From Scylla paramamosain (Eukaryota; Arthropoda; Malacostraca; Decapoda; Portunidae), in NCBI RefSeq assembly GCF_035594125.1, contig NC_087158.1:789001-853000 (forward strand): 64,000 bases of DNA, written 5' to 3'. The stretch's first letter is position 1, and every line of letters begins with the position of its first letter. Made by a program: the position numbers and the translations under genes. Positions 42,295 through 53,255 of this stretch are shown one piece after another. A model generated the notes under the pieces. That model ran no database searches. It saw only the letters and a list, made by a program, of their open reading frames with translations, and was not told where the DNA came from.

Positions 42295-42377
<83 letters not shown>
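42295..42377. repeat. (AT)n microsatellite
   Basis: About 41 AT units directly 5' of the SINE head. Confidence 0.97.
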
Positions 42378-42380
<3 letters not shown>

Positions 42381-42562
42381 ATGGCCCACTGAGGTGCTAG
42401 TCCCTAAAGAAGAGCCTTTTGATTCCTTTATCAGCTTTTTTATTTGATTAGTTCTTCCCTCCCTTACCACTACATGATCCCATACGTGTGTAAAATCAAT
42501 CTACATTCATGCATTAATGTAACAGTTTGTTTGAAGAGGGACATCAAGCAGCAAACACGCAC

Positions 42563-43186
42563 CTGTAGTGGAGAGCATGGCTTGGCAGGGTTGTGTTGGT
42601 CAGGATTCAGGTCACCAGTAGACTTCGCATCACTTCTCACATCATGCTCTAATCTGTCTATGCTTTTCTCAGTTCTGTGTTCACTAACATGCCCCTCATT
42701 GTGTGTCCTTGAGTTATCCTGGTGGAACTCAGAGGCAGCGTGGTAGGGGGAGGTTCTCGGGGAGGCGGGCGGGCTGGCGTTGGTGCCATGCTGCTCCCCG
42801 GCCACCCCATCACTGTCATCTCTTCTCCTCCTCTTGGGGTGCGGGCTGGAGCGGTCGTCCCGTGAGCTCCGTGGGGGAGAGTTCTTTCTGTTCTCTACTT
42901 CCTGGGGAGGTTCGTCAGGTACTGCCAGCCCCTTCACCTTGAGAAGCTCAGCAGCCTTGATCAGCCGGGCCAAGTCATTCTGAGCCACATTGACCACACC
43001 AGCGTACATGTAGCTCAGGAGACTCTCCACCTCATCACTCTTTAGATCTTTCAGCACTATGATAGGGTGTTTACATGGGGTGTGCTCAAACATGCTCTCA
43101 AAGTATTCACTACATGTTGATAGCACCAGTTTGTGTACCGGATAAAACTTGCCTTCGCACGCTAACGTCACATCTGTGTATCTTTC
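42563..43186 (-). CDS. BTB-ZF gene, shared coding exon 2 (BTB core and charged linker)
   Basis: This exon has 208 codons in phase 0, with acceptor CTTGCAG and donor CAG|GTGCGT. The first ~95 residues finish the BTB/POZ fold, with motifs ERYTDVTLACEGKFYPVHKL, VLSTCSEYFESMF, HPIIVLKDLKSDEVESLLSY, MYAGVVNVAQ and LIKAAELLKVKGLA. BTB domains mediate homo- and heterodimerisation of nuclear regulators. The rest is low-complexity Ser/Pro/Asp-rich linker with a basic patch HPKRRRRDD, a likely nuclear localisation signal. The continuous reading frame runs past the donor into the intron, but the phase-0 donor followed by exon 3 is the better model. The exon is shared by all predicted isoforms. Confidence 0.88.
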
Positions 43187-43333
43187 CTGCAAGTGAGAAA
43201 AGGGAAACTGTCATATGGAAATACATAGTTTTTCCCAAAAAATATTTTTTCACACAGTAAAAAAACATTTCCATGATTGGACAAACATCTTCATGGCACT
43301 GAGGCAACAAATATGATTCTGAGCAAGGAAGAT

Positions 43334-43378
<45 letters not shown>

Positions 43379-43763
43379 CTCTTCACTTACACAACTTTAA
43401 ATTATACAAATTTTAAAACATGACCCAAAGTGGAGATTATAACACTGCTGGGCCTCTAATCCTGTGGGATCTCTGGCATGCCTTTCCTGCTGGGGGTCTC
43501 TCAGTACTACTTACAGCACAGCATATCAATACAAAAAAAACTAATACCTTCATGAGTTACTTCTGACAGAAAGATTACCAAACAGTATCAGACACACCAA
43601 AATCTACCAGAAAAAACAATTGTGTCTGCCAGTATGAAAAGGATGTAATTCTGGAAGAAAACAATTCATATTATCCGCACAGTTTCAGATCTACCACACT
43701 AAGGATTACAGTGCTGACCTTCACTTAATGAGTAACAACTCAAGACGAACAAACACCACTCAC
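43187..43763 (-). other. Intron 1 of the BTB-ZF gene
   Basis: About 0.58 kb with a CA microsatellite (43338-43377). Nothing else was recognised. Confidence 0.65.
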
Positions 43764-43847
43764 CTTTTCCCGGAGAGTTGACAGAATGTGGCAGAAGGTG
43801 GCCTTGTGGTTATTCCACGAGAGTGAGAGCAGTCCTCCATCCCCCAT
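43764..43847 (-). CDS. BTB-ZF gene, shared coding exon 1 (start of BTB domain)
   Basis: The start codon lies at 43847-43845 and the exon encodes 28 residues beginning MGDGGLLSLSWNNHKATFCH, ending at AAAAG before the donor GTGAGTGG. The LSLSWNNH motif is the classic opening of arthropod BTB domains of the TTK/lola/broad group. An acceptor (TTGTTGCAG) sits 20 nt upstream of the ATG, ending at 43867, so this exon has a short 5' UTR and a further non-coding exon must lie upstream. An ATG directly at the acceptor is out of frame and is not used here. The exit phase is 0, matching exon 2. Confidence 0.87.
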
Positions 43848-43866
43848 GTTTACTCACTAATCTCAT

Positions 43867-44247
43867 CTGCAACAAGTACAAGCAATTAATAACTTATGAA
43901 CACAAGTCAAAAGGAATATTCTCGACTCCTTTCAAATTTCTCTAACACTAAATACACTTAATCATTATTCAATATGCATATTAAGACTGTCACTTGATAA
44001 AAAATAAGGAAAAGGCATTAAAGGTTTCACACATGTACCCACTTCTATATAACTATGCTGATTGAATTATCTATCTCTGTACCAGGCAGGCAACCCCACA
44101 TGGAGAGGCTCAAACCCCAGGATCTTAGGCACAACAGCTGGCCACACTTGCGCGGCAAGGCTGGACAGCATACATAAGAACATAAGTAGGTCTACCTCTG
44201 CCCCTTCACAATGAGACTGTTCTCTATCCCTAAGTGATGATGGTTTT

Positions 44248-44282
<35 letters not shown>

Positions 44283-45172
44283 ATGTAGAAAAGAAATTCA
44301 TTGTATCAGCCCACAGTTAATAAAATTAAATATCTACACAAGTGTAAGTAAGTGTATGTCAGTAAAAAGTATGATGGCAGTGTTACCCACCTAGCTCTGA
44401 CATGTCCAGTAAGGCAAGGTTAACTATTCCAATCTATCGCAGCTTACTCTATACCAACAGCAACAATTAGGTGTCATCTTTTCTGTCCTAATGATCATGC
44501 CTTAATGAAACTTAGGGAATTTACATTTAAGATACAAGGAACAGCTTAGACTATACCAATAATAAAAAGATTAAGGAGAAGTACTAATTTCCAGATGATG
44601 ACTTTATTTCTCGGCAAAATATGACACTTCTTTCCAATTATGATCTACACAGTGAAGGGATTAACAGCAAAACCAATGAACTGAGTGACTCTAACCTTAA
44701 CCTAACCCTCAGATGAAAACACTAACATTATTTCAATATCATAAAAAATAAAAGTGTGATTTTTTTTTCTCCTCATGATTGTATCTCAGTGAAATTTACA
44801 GATTCTATATCTAAGATATATACATAACCAAAGAAAATTTCACACAAATCTGAAAGAAAAAATAAATTAATGTCACCTATGTAATGTTGCTAACCTAAAA
44901 ATAAATTAATGTCACCTGTGTAATGTTGCTAACTCTTAGTCTCCTGTAGGTGAGAGAAACAAGGCTGCCTAGATGCCCCCACTGACTTGCTGCCCTTGCG
45001 TCATGTTAACTCCCACGGTAACACTGCCTCCTCTTACACTGACCCGAACCTGAACATAAACCTTGACACCCCCAATGGCTTACTGCTCTTGCTTCCTGTC
45101 ACATCCTCTACCATTACTTACTCCCACGGTAACACCCCTCTTACACTGACCCGTAGCTGAGCACAAACTTAC
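43867..45172 (-). other. 5' UTR intron of the BTB-ZF gene (predicted)
   Basis: Lies between the donor at 45173 and the acceptor of exon 1. It holds a poly(A) tract (44250-44279) preceded by ACATAAGAACATAAG, a repeat also seen near 58240, a 39-bp tandem duplication (44857-44936) and a ~120-bp diverged tandem duplication (about 44980-45215). No coding signal was seen. Confidence 0.45.
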
Positions 45173-45800
45173 CTGTGACATCCGCTCCAGCTTACTTATC
45201 TCGCTTCCTGTCACACCCTTATTTACATCAAGTGCTTGCTTCCATAGCCACCTACAGTAAGGGAAGGTTAATTTCTCATAATAAAAGTCAACCAGTCGCC
45301 ACCATGACCTTCACGAATAATATTAAGATGATCAAACATTTCAAAACACGAACCTCTCTGATAAGCCTCGGCATTTTTCATAAGCGGCATCCTCCCTCCC
45401 ACTACTCTTCAGTCACTTATTTCAGGCCACACCACAACCTGACACGCACCCAAACACTACGCTGGGCGTCTCCTCATTCACCCACAGCACCTTACACCCC
45501 GCCAGAGGGACAGGGAAACACAGGAGACGGGAAGTTACAAGAAGTTTCCTCCTACTCATAATATTGAATAGACAAAGACGCCATGAACAGCCAGTCTAGC
45601 CACGCCACCTTATCTTGTCTTATTTCTCCCTTATTACGCTTCCCCATGATTCAGTTAAGATACCCAACGCACCGGGATGATTAGAAGGACAGCTACGTGT
45701 TGCTGCATTACCTGTGAGGGACTAAATGCTGGTGATATGAGATAAATTTGAGGTCCTGTCCGCCACCTCCCCCGCTGCCATCCGCTGATCGTTGGATTCT
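45173..45800 (-). promoter_or_regulatory. Candidate 5' non-coding exon(s) and promoter region of the BTB-ZF gene
   Basis: Exon 1 has an acceptor 20 nt before its ATG, so a non-coding exon must lie upstream. On the minus strand a perfect donor CAG|GTAAGT ends an exon at 45173, and another good donor CAG|GTAATG ends at 45712. The 45.35-45.8 kb stretch is clearly richer in C+G and CG dinucleotides than the surroundings, as first exons often are. No TATA box is evident. The transcription start is not defined; a third donor TTG|GTAAGT ends at 46799. Confidence 0.4.
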
Positions 45801-47307
45801 GATAGCGCCTTAGCAGTTTTAGTTAATTAGTGAAGTTTCTTGCTTTTTTTAAGTGTGTTTTGGGTTATTGTGGTTCGTTTGTTTATTCTGTGTATTTTTT
45901 GTGTATACATGTATGTGGGTTTTGTTGTTGGTTTTTGTTATTTCGCATATGTAGCGGTTTGTACATGGCGTCAGTTGCTACTTACTCTACATTTTTTGTT
46001 GTTAATATACATGATTTGTCTACCTGTAAACATGAATTATTATTCATGACAGATAGCTTTGCAATATCATTACAAACTACTAAATTAAATCCTACCAGTT
46101 AAGGAAATTTCAATAAATAAAAAATTACGTTATTAGACATACACTAGGTGAGGTAAATAGGAACATTTGAGTCCTCTAGCCATTATAAATAACTGGTATT
46201 GATCTTATCGGCAGGATTATACAAGATCTTTCTACTTCAGTTTTGTTTTTATTGTAACTCAACAAGCCGCTAAACAGGGGAGGATGAAGAGAGGAAGGAA
46301 CAGCCGTTAGAAATGTTGCCATCTGCCTACTGCTAGCCGCCAGATACTTTTAGCAAAATCTTAGGTTTATGGCTTATCACCCTTAAAAACAGTCTTTCAC
46401 CTGTTGTGGACTCCTTAACTTAACTCCCTTGCTGGCGATCATATCCACTGACATCACGAATTACATCTTACGACAAAATTTTCAACTAACTGATCACGCC
46501 TAATTTGTCTCCTCACACTCATCTCTCTAGCTTCCCTTATCAGCATAATGGCAAAAAGCTACTGACGGGACAAGATGAGACAAGTGTGCGTTGAACCTAC
46601 AATGGCGACAGTGCCCCTTTTGATATGAAGTTATAAGAATGCGGTTAATATGATGTGTACCATAGCAAACACCAACGATGCTGATCTTGTGATGGGAGCT
46701 GAAACTGTCTTACTTCAGACTCATCACTTTAGTTAGACCACTTCACCCTGCCATTATAGAAACAAAATACAGAACAGTTGAGTAAATTGTCAACTTACCA
46801 ATGAAACTCAGCTTTACTTGCCGTGCTTGGTAGAGGTGAGATAAGATCCAAAAGTTAATGAGTTTACAGCCAAATAATGTAGCATAGATTTCTACATAAA
46901 AACAAGAGTACGACACCATCCTCCAGTGAAATGACTTCTAAGGGTAAATTTATAAACACTGATGGTGAGGTAAGACTCTCATCATCTACTGAGATTTGGG
47001 TGGATATCATTCATGCCTACAGCCCAGGAAGGTCCACTGACAGTCTTCAGTATCAAAAAACAGTTTACTGCTATATATTTAGATTTACGAAAGTTTAGAA
47101 CGAAAAATTGAGACAGCAAGCCATTGTTGCCACTGTGAAAAATTTTACTAGATCATACTAATAAGGATTAACTAACCGATAAAGCCCAAAACCTTTCTTT
47201 GTACCAGTTATTTTACTGGAAAAATGCCACCACTTGGCATAATTTATCCAAGAAAATGGACCTGCATAAAATGAAGCGCTTAGTTCAGGAAGTGGATAAG
47301 CGCCATC

Positions 47308-47349
<42 letters not shown>

Positions 47350-47471
47350 GGCATTCAAAGTTTTATTGTGTTCAAAATGGTATATCTTTGAAACCAACGA
47401 TTTTGATGGATTGTGCATGAAAACTATGGAGTTCGCCCACTAAAAATGTTATATTTTATCAGTGTTTAGAA
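45801..47471. other. Intergenic or upstream region
   Basis: No gene was recognised. A minus-strand donor-like TTG|GTAAGT lies at 46799, and a short AG microsatellite at 47311-47347. Small open frames here have no motif. Confidence 0.45.
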
Positions 47472-48416
47472 CAGTGGTTCCCAAACTGGGGGCCTTGGGC
47501 CCCTAGGGGGCCATGTAGCAGAATGTAGGAGGCCATAATCTGAGGATATGTATATATTAAACCAAAGGTGTTTAGCGGGTAGGCAGCCAATGAAGAGAAA
47601 TTGCAGGTTCAGTACAAATGACTAAACTACAAAGACAAATGGATTTTTGACACCTCCTACCATTTTCATCAACTTATTCCTGCGAGGTTGCCTTTTCTCA
47701 ACTACTCCACATTAAAACGAAATGTCACAACAGACTTGAAGTGAAGCATGACCTACGGTGTGCTCTAAGTGAAACAAAGAAGCTTGTTCATAATCTGCAA
47801 CATCACCCATCACACTGAGTGGAATGGAGATTCAATTGAAGGAAACATGAACCTGGCATGAATGTTAAGAAGCAAAGAGTGTGGGAGGAGGTGAGGTGGG
47901 CGTGTGGCCACTGAAGGCCTTGGTTGTGGCAACTAATTATGACTCCCTATGATTGCATTTCATTTCAGAATCATCAAATTTGTCAGATTCAAACACCGGA
48001 TCATATGGCGCGGGATTAATACACTTTTAAACCACTGGATTTTTTGTTTTATTTTCTTTTGTTTGTTTATTGTTGAAAAAAGCTTTCCGCAATAATGCCA
48101 TTTATAGTATAAATGCCATTTAACTCCAAGTATAGACATTCTTTATGCGCATTATGTTACTTCTTTAGTACCACTTCAATAATTATATGAGATTCAGCAA
48201 AGGCAAGCTAGGAATTTCTTTATTAACACTTAACAAAAGAAAAAAAAATGGACTCAATAAAATTACAGGATTTACTAGAGTGGTTTTTTATATGGAGGTA
48301 ATGAGTGTAGGAGTGTTGACAGTCAGTGCAGTCGTGGGTTATGTTTGGCGGTGAGCCATGGACAAGGATCGAGTATGAGAAGTGGGTGACGACCTGAAAA
48401 AGTTTGGGAACCACTG
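47472..48416 (+). mobile_element. Decayed hAT DNA transposon with terminal inverted repeats
   Basis: The left end CAGTGGTTCCCAAACT is mirrored exactly by the right end (AGTTTGGGAACCACTG at 48401-48416). It is flanked by an 8-bp target duplication, GTTTAGAA on the left (47464-47471) and ATTTAGAA on the right (48417-48424), with one mismatch. This fits the hAT nTnnnnAn preference. Total length is 945 bp, far shorter than an autonomous element (usually 2.5-5 kb), so most of the transposase is deleted. Confidence 0.85.
47684..47818 (+). pseudogene. hAT transposase C-terminal fragment
   Basis: An open stretch of 44 codons plus TGA reads AFSQLLHIKTKCHNRLEV, then KHDLRCALSETKKLV and HHPSH-stop. This matches the end of the hAT dimerisation domain of ZBED5/SCAND3-like transposases, which typically finish with a similar His-rich tail. 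No upstream transposase domains (BED finger, RNase H-like catalytic core) remain, so it is a relic. Confidence 0.75.
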
Positions 48417-48572
48417 ATTTAGAATGATGGAACAATAAATGTGACTTTCTCGAATCTGAGTATGATAGCATTCACTATCATATCTCGTTAAGGAATCAGT
48501 AATAAATCAAATACTTTATGTAATGCAATGAAACTCATACATAATGCTAAAGAATGTTGTTGGATACGGCCA

Positions 48573-48712
<140 letters not shown>

Positions 48713-49026
48713 CGTTGTTTTCCATCCCAAGAAACTGTAATATGGTGTACTTACACAGCTTTTTTTTTTTTCTTTTCATGTGGGCCCACAGACCTTGCCT
48801 TCACAACTTACAAAAATGAAGACGTATGTTCTTGCCCAACTTTCTGTTTCTTTACAAAATTTTTCGTGCCTTTTTGGCACGTATCAGGCTGATCGATATC
48901 ACTCATGCAATCACAAAACACTATATGCTAATGAAAAAAAAAAAAAAAACAAGAGGCGTAATCCAAGTAAGGTGTGCACACCGTGGTGTTTGAATGTGCA
49001 CTGGAGAGTGTTGCAATGCGCTCTGT

Positions 49027-49094
49027 GATTGGCCGAGGACCAACCAGGCGCTATCTGCCGAACAATGTGATTGGCTAGGCGTGGCCGCCATTTT
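49027..49094. promoter_or_regulatory. Possible CCAAT/YY1-type promoter
   Basis: Two CCAAT boxes (ATTGG at 49028-49032 and 49070-49074 on the plus strand) are followed by GCCGCCATTTT at 49084-49094, which is a YY1-like element (AAAATGGCGGC on the minus strand). The local C+G content is higher than the flanks. It could serve an alternative first exon of the BTB-ZF gene or an unseen plus-strand transcript. No coding exon was found next to it. Confidence 0.3.
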
Positions 49095-49099
49095 AAAAA

Positions 49100-50185
49100 A
49101 CACATACAGTGGCGCTCATCGACTTCCTGCTTACAGAACGAGGCAGCCTCTCCTCACCCAGCAATAAAGTTCAGCAATACTTGGAGATAAGGGGAATTTC
49201 GACAACTTACACACTTCCAGAAGAGTCTCTATATGGGCTTCTAAGATAGAGGGATAGTTGGGGAATATAGTGTTATGTCTAACTCAGTTTTGGCCAGGGT
49301 GGCACTTGTCGACTTCCTGAACTAAGTGCCTCAAACAGTTCCTTTATTGCACATAAAGGGGGCCCAGCTTGTGAATATGCAGTGTATATGACTAAAGCAG
49401 GTACGAGTATAACTGCAGTGTGCATACAGGACAGCAATGTTGATTCATTGAGCTTCACTCAATGCTCGATTTGTGTTAAGTTTAATTAAGCCAGCGTGTT
49501 CATACAGTACTTGGTGCAGGTGCACCTTGGGCCAGTGGCAGGTCTCGTGAGTTTCAACCCTCATACCCAGCTAGTGTATTTTGAAGTCTAGTCTTCATCA
49601 AATCTTTTAAACTGTCATATATTTATTAACAGCAAACATTTATTCAAGAATGACAGGTTTTGAAATAATTAAGTCTTCCGCAGCAGGGTTGTGCTTGATT
49701 TTGTAGTCCTGAAAAGAAGCAAAATGTGCAATTATGGTTAATTAGTGTATACTTCAAATACATTACTATATAAGAAATCATCACAGTGTGTTACTGAATA
49801 TCAGCGATTACTCAGTCATAGTGATTTTATCTAGTCATTCATACTCTGCTGGCAACCACAATAAAAGAAAACTGCAGAGTTATCAGTGTCAATTATAAAT
49901 CTTGCAACACTATGACAACAACCTTTGCTGCTTTCACTTTATCTTTCAAATTACGGAACGATTAAGTAGAGTCTATTGCATTACAAAACAGGAATCAATG
50001 AAAACATGACACACACAAACTCCAGGGGGTGTAATGATGTGCAGCTTACAGACAGGTAGTGAGGGTTGTGATACAGTACGGTATGAATGCCGTTAATACC
50101 ATCATTTCTTCATACTTTGCCATTCTCTTCTAAATCTGACAAATAGGCTGGTAGGAAGAGGCCAGGATACCCTTGTCACGTGGAA
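49100..50185. other. Intergenic region
   Basis: Non-coding. The phrase GTGGCGCTCATCGACTTCCT at 49110 recurs diverged near 49300 (GTGGCACTTGTCGACTTCCT), a local duplication of about 190 bp spacing. No gene was seen. Confidence 0.45.
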
Positions 50186-50635
50186 GCTGCCTCTCGCCTC
50201 GTAGCCATTTAAATATCTAATTGTCTAGTGTATCTAAACTGCCTCTCGCCACGTAGCCATTTAAATGTCTAATTATCTTGCGTATCTAAACTGCCTCTCG
50301 CCTCGTAGCCATTTAAATGTCTAATTATCTTGCGTATTTAAACTGCCTCTCGCCTCGTAGCCATTTAAATGTCTAATTATCTTGCGTATCTAAACTGCCT
50401 CTCGCCACGTAGCCATTTAAATACCTAATTATCTTGCTTATCTAAACTGCCTCTCGCCACGTGGCCATTTACTTAATTATTTTGCGTATCTAAACTACCT
50501 CTCGCCACGTAGCCATTTAAATACCTAATTATCTTGCTTATCTAAATTGCCTCTCGCCACGTACTTAATTAATATCTTGCTAGTCTAAACTGCCTCTCGC
50601 CACGCAGCCATTTACTTAATATCCTGCTTACTCAG
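50186..50635. repeat. 52-bp minisatellite
   Basis: About nine tandem copies of a 52-bp unit containing CTGCCTCTCGCCACGTAGCC, ATTTAAATGTCTAATTATCT and TGCGTATCTA. Starts fall near 50188, 50241, 50292, 50344, 50396, 50448, 50499, 50550 and 50592; later copies are shortened. Confidence 0.93.
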
Positions 50636-50857
50636 TACCGTGCTCCACTGCCAGGCTTCTCTTCTTCATGTCTTTCTTATTCCATCTTAACAGAAAGTCT
50701 TTTACCAATGAAGACTTAAAGGAATCCTACTTTTTATTCATCACCTTGTGTCGAAAGTATTATAGCATCTACAGAAGCTCCCCTCATCTTATATACCACA
50801 TTGGCATTATGTAAACTCCAAATGTATTCAACAGTTTTATTTCTAAACATCTGAGTA

Positions 50858-50908
<51 letters not shown>

Positions 50909-50954
50909 CCAGCCACATCGCCAGCAGCAACAACAACACCAACAGCAGGGAAAC

Positions 50955-51065
50955 TTAGAAGCCGAAGATCTTGAGCCACCAGGGCTTGGGGAGAGCAGAC
51001 CCTGAGTTCCTTTCCTGTGGTTCCTCCGCAAACTCAATCAGCGTCACGTCAGGCCGCGCCACCAC
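50955..51065 (-). CDS. Neutral ceramidase exon j (last coding exon)
   Basis: 36 codons and TAA, acceptor GTTTTCTCAG. It encodes VVARPDVTLIEFAEEPQERN, ending SGSALPKPWWLKIFGF. Homologues generally finish soon after a final F.V-type strand, so the last ~20 residues are a lineage-specific tail, with no known motif seen. The 3' UTR would run left from 50954, and a short AG microsatellite (50864-50905) lies in it. Confidence 0.85.
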   Translation of the reverse strand: MVARPDVTLIEFAEEPQERNSGSALPKPWWLKIFGF

Positions 51066-51099
51066 CTGAGAAAACAGTTACGTTGAGGTTTTGTTTGGT

Positions 51100-51320
51100 A
51101 AGACCGTATTCTGAAACACTTCTGGCAGCACCTCCACTACTCTCAAAAGGCTCTAGTTGAAGTTGCACGGGTTTTCAAGCAGTGTTGTATGGTGCTAGCG
51201 ACAGATTATCAAGATTTCTATATTATCAACAGCAGAAACACTCTTAAGAACCCGACTGGTCATCTCTGTGGCCTTCGAAAATAATCGTGGTGAGAGGGCA
51301 AAGTGTTTCTGTATTATGGC
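51100..51320 (+). mobile_element. MITE-like ~220-bp repeat, copy 1
   Basis: Starts GACCGTATTCTGAAACACTT and ends with an inverted version (AAAGTGTTTCTGTATTATGG). The interior carries GGCTCTAGTTGAAGTTGCAC and CATCTCTGTGGCCTTCGAAA. This copy defines the family consensus, in the intron between ceramidase exons i and j. Confidence 0.7.
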
Positions 51321-51613
51321 CGCTTGTTCTCTGCTGGCAGGCTGCAGAGGCAAGGAAGCTTAAGATTCCCTCGAGCTTTCAGGGGTAGAGGCTACAGTGG
51401 GTGCGGACACAGTACATGAAATAGTGCTATAAAGGTGTGGTTAAAGGTCCGCTGACTAACTATCTGCTCTCACTTCTACTGTGTATAGATAGCAACCAAA
51501 TATCTATATACAAATAAATAGATAAAGAAAGGACGGATGGAAGGAAGAAAAAGAGAAAGGAAGAAAGGAGGAAAGAAAGAAAGAAAAAGAAAGGGACAAA
51601 CGGAGGAAGGAAA

Positions 51614-51654
<41 letters not shown>

Positions 51655-51717
51655 AAAAGGAGAAAAAACTCTTGAGATCACTGTTTCCAGCCATTTCCCT
51701 CCCCACCCCACCCTCAC

Positions 51718-51886
51718 CTCGAACGGCTCCGTGGCACCGAAATAGGGAGAGATGCCGAAGAAAAAACTCTTGCAATGCCCCGTGTGCGTGATTCTGTAGG
51801 TGCCCTCTGGTGTGTTGTGCGGGATGTCCCACTTGACGGTAGCCAGGCTTGTCCCCAGCAGCAGCGACACTCGATCCCAGATGAAC
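51718..51886 (-). CDS. Neutral ceramidase exon i
   Basis: One base plus 56 codons, acceptor CCGTGGCCACAG, donor GAG|GTGAGG. It encodes FIWDRVSLLLGTSLATVKWD, then IPHNTPEGTYRITHTGHCKS and FFFGISPYFGATEPFE. The W-x-I-P and PGxYRIxHxG strands are typical of the family's C-terminal domain. Confidence 0.93.
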
Positions 51887-51965
51887 CTGTGGCCACGGGA
51901 GGGAAAGAGAAAGAGAGAGATGTGTAAGGGGTCTACATATGAGTTTTTAAGGTTATGCCATTTCA

Positions 51966-52335
51966 GACTGGGGACCATATTGTAGTTGAAGTCACACGGG
52001 TTTTCAATGGTGTTTTTTCTAAGATTCTAGTAACAGATTAACAGGAATGAGAGATACGCAAGGGTATTCATGTGGTGTGTGCGAGTGTGGGAGATTACGT
52101 CACTTTTGAAAAGGGACCATATCCTGAAATTCTTCTGTCCGCTCCTCGATTATTTTTCAAAAGGCTTTAGTTGGAGTCACACGGTTTTTTTTAAGGGTGT
52201 TTTCTTATGGTTCTAGTGACAGGTTAACAATATTTCTACATTTTGAACGGGAACACTCTTACGAACCCAGCTAATCATCTCTGCGGCCTTTGAAAATAGT
52301 CGTGGTGAGAGAGAAGAGCGTTTCAAAATACGAGC
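51966..52335 (+). mobile_element. MITE-like repeat, copies 2 (partial) and 3
   Basis: A partial copy at about 51966-52050 (TAGTTGAAGTCACACGGGTT) is followed by a fuller copy at about 52108-52335, from GACCATATCCTGAAATTCTT to AGCGTTTCAAAATACGAGCC, between ceramidase exons h and i. Confidence 0.68.
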
Positions 52336-52417
52336 CCAAGAACGTAATATATCACAGCTGAACATATAACACAATGTTTCTGTATGTGGTGACAGCAGCA
52401 GCGGCGGCAACACTCAC

Positions 52418-52536
52418 CTGGTTTCCCAATTAGCGTCAGTGGCCACAACCTCCCACACGCCTGAGGAGTTCACAAGTCTCTCCACGGTCAGGAAACTCCC
52501 GCCCAACAGCACGTCGTTCCTGGGATGCCCCGACAC
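52418..52536 (-). CDS. Neutral ceramidase exon h
   Basis: 39 codons plus two bases, acceptor CATCGCAG, donor CCAG|GTGAGT. It encodes VSGHPRNDVLLGGSFLTVER, then LVNSSGVWEVVATDANWET. HPRND..., FLTVE and W.V..TDA.WET match the Ig-like C-terminal domain. The split Arg codon (AG+G) joins exactly to exon i. Confidence 0.93.
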
Positions 52537-53087
52537 CTGCGATGCATTGCAAACATTCGTAACCACCAGACCAGGATGCGATAGGAGGAAGTTGCTGGAG
52601 TGTTTGTAAAGTTAGTGCCATTTATACCCAGTGGAGTGAGTGATGCTGTGGCGGACTGTGACACTGGGCTCTGGGTGTGTACAGGACGGGTAGGTAAGTC
52701 TGGTTACTGCTTAGGGCCGTTCTTCCTTAACCTTCAGACTGTGAAAATGGTTTGCGTGATGACAGGCGAGGCAAAAGAGAGGGAATGAGAGATTAAGTTT
52801 AAGGCTGCTTGGAAGTGATGGGCAACCGACAGACTATAGTGAAGTTTATGGGGGATGGTGATGGTAATGATATTGATGGTGAAGGCTGAAATGAAGGAAG
52901 AAGTGATTGATAATAATGATGATGATGATAATGAAGAATAAAGCGGATTCTAATAAAGAATGATGTAAGGAAAATAGGAATTAAGAGAGAGATGATGATG
53001 ATGATGATGATTAAGATAACAATGATAATGGTGAAGGATACAGTGAATTCTACTAAAAGACGAGATGAATCAAACAGAAAGACTCAC
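52537..53087 (-). other. Ceramidase intron g-h
   Basis: Contains GAT/ATG trinucleotide-rich tracts (about 52855-53040). Nothing else was seen. Confidence 0.6.
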
Positions 53088-53255
53088 AAACTTGGCCGTG
53101 ACAGTCTCCCCGGTGTAGGCCAAGGGGTAGGGCTGCGCCACCACATCCCCGAAGTGAGACCCCATGGGCGCCCCGTCAAACAGCACGCCGGGCAGCAGCG
53201 AGAGCACACTGTCACTCAGGTCAGGGGGTGACGGGCCCGGCGGCACCTCGTTTCC
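53088..53255 (-). CDS. Neutral ceramidase exon g
   Basis: 56 codons in phase 0, acceptor CTGTGTGGCAG, donor TTT|GTGAGT. It encodes GNEVPPGPSPPDLSDSVLSL, then LPGVLFDGAPMGSHFGDVVA and the tail to TVTAKF. PxGPxPPDL...LLPGVxFDxxPxGxxFGDV is conserved at the start of the C-terminal Ig-like domain of neutral ceramidases. Confidence 0.94.
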
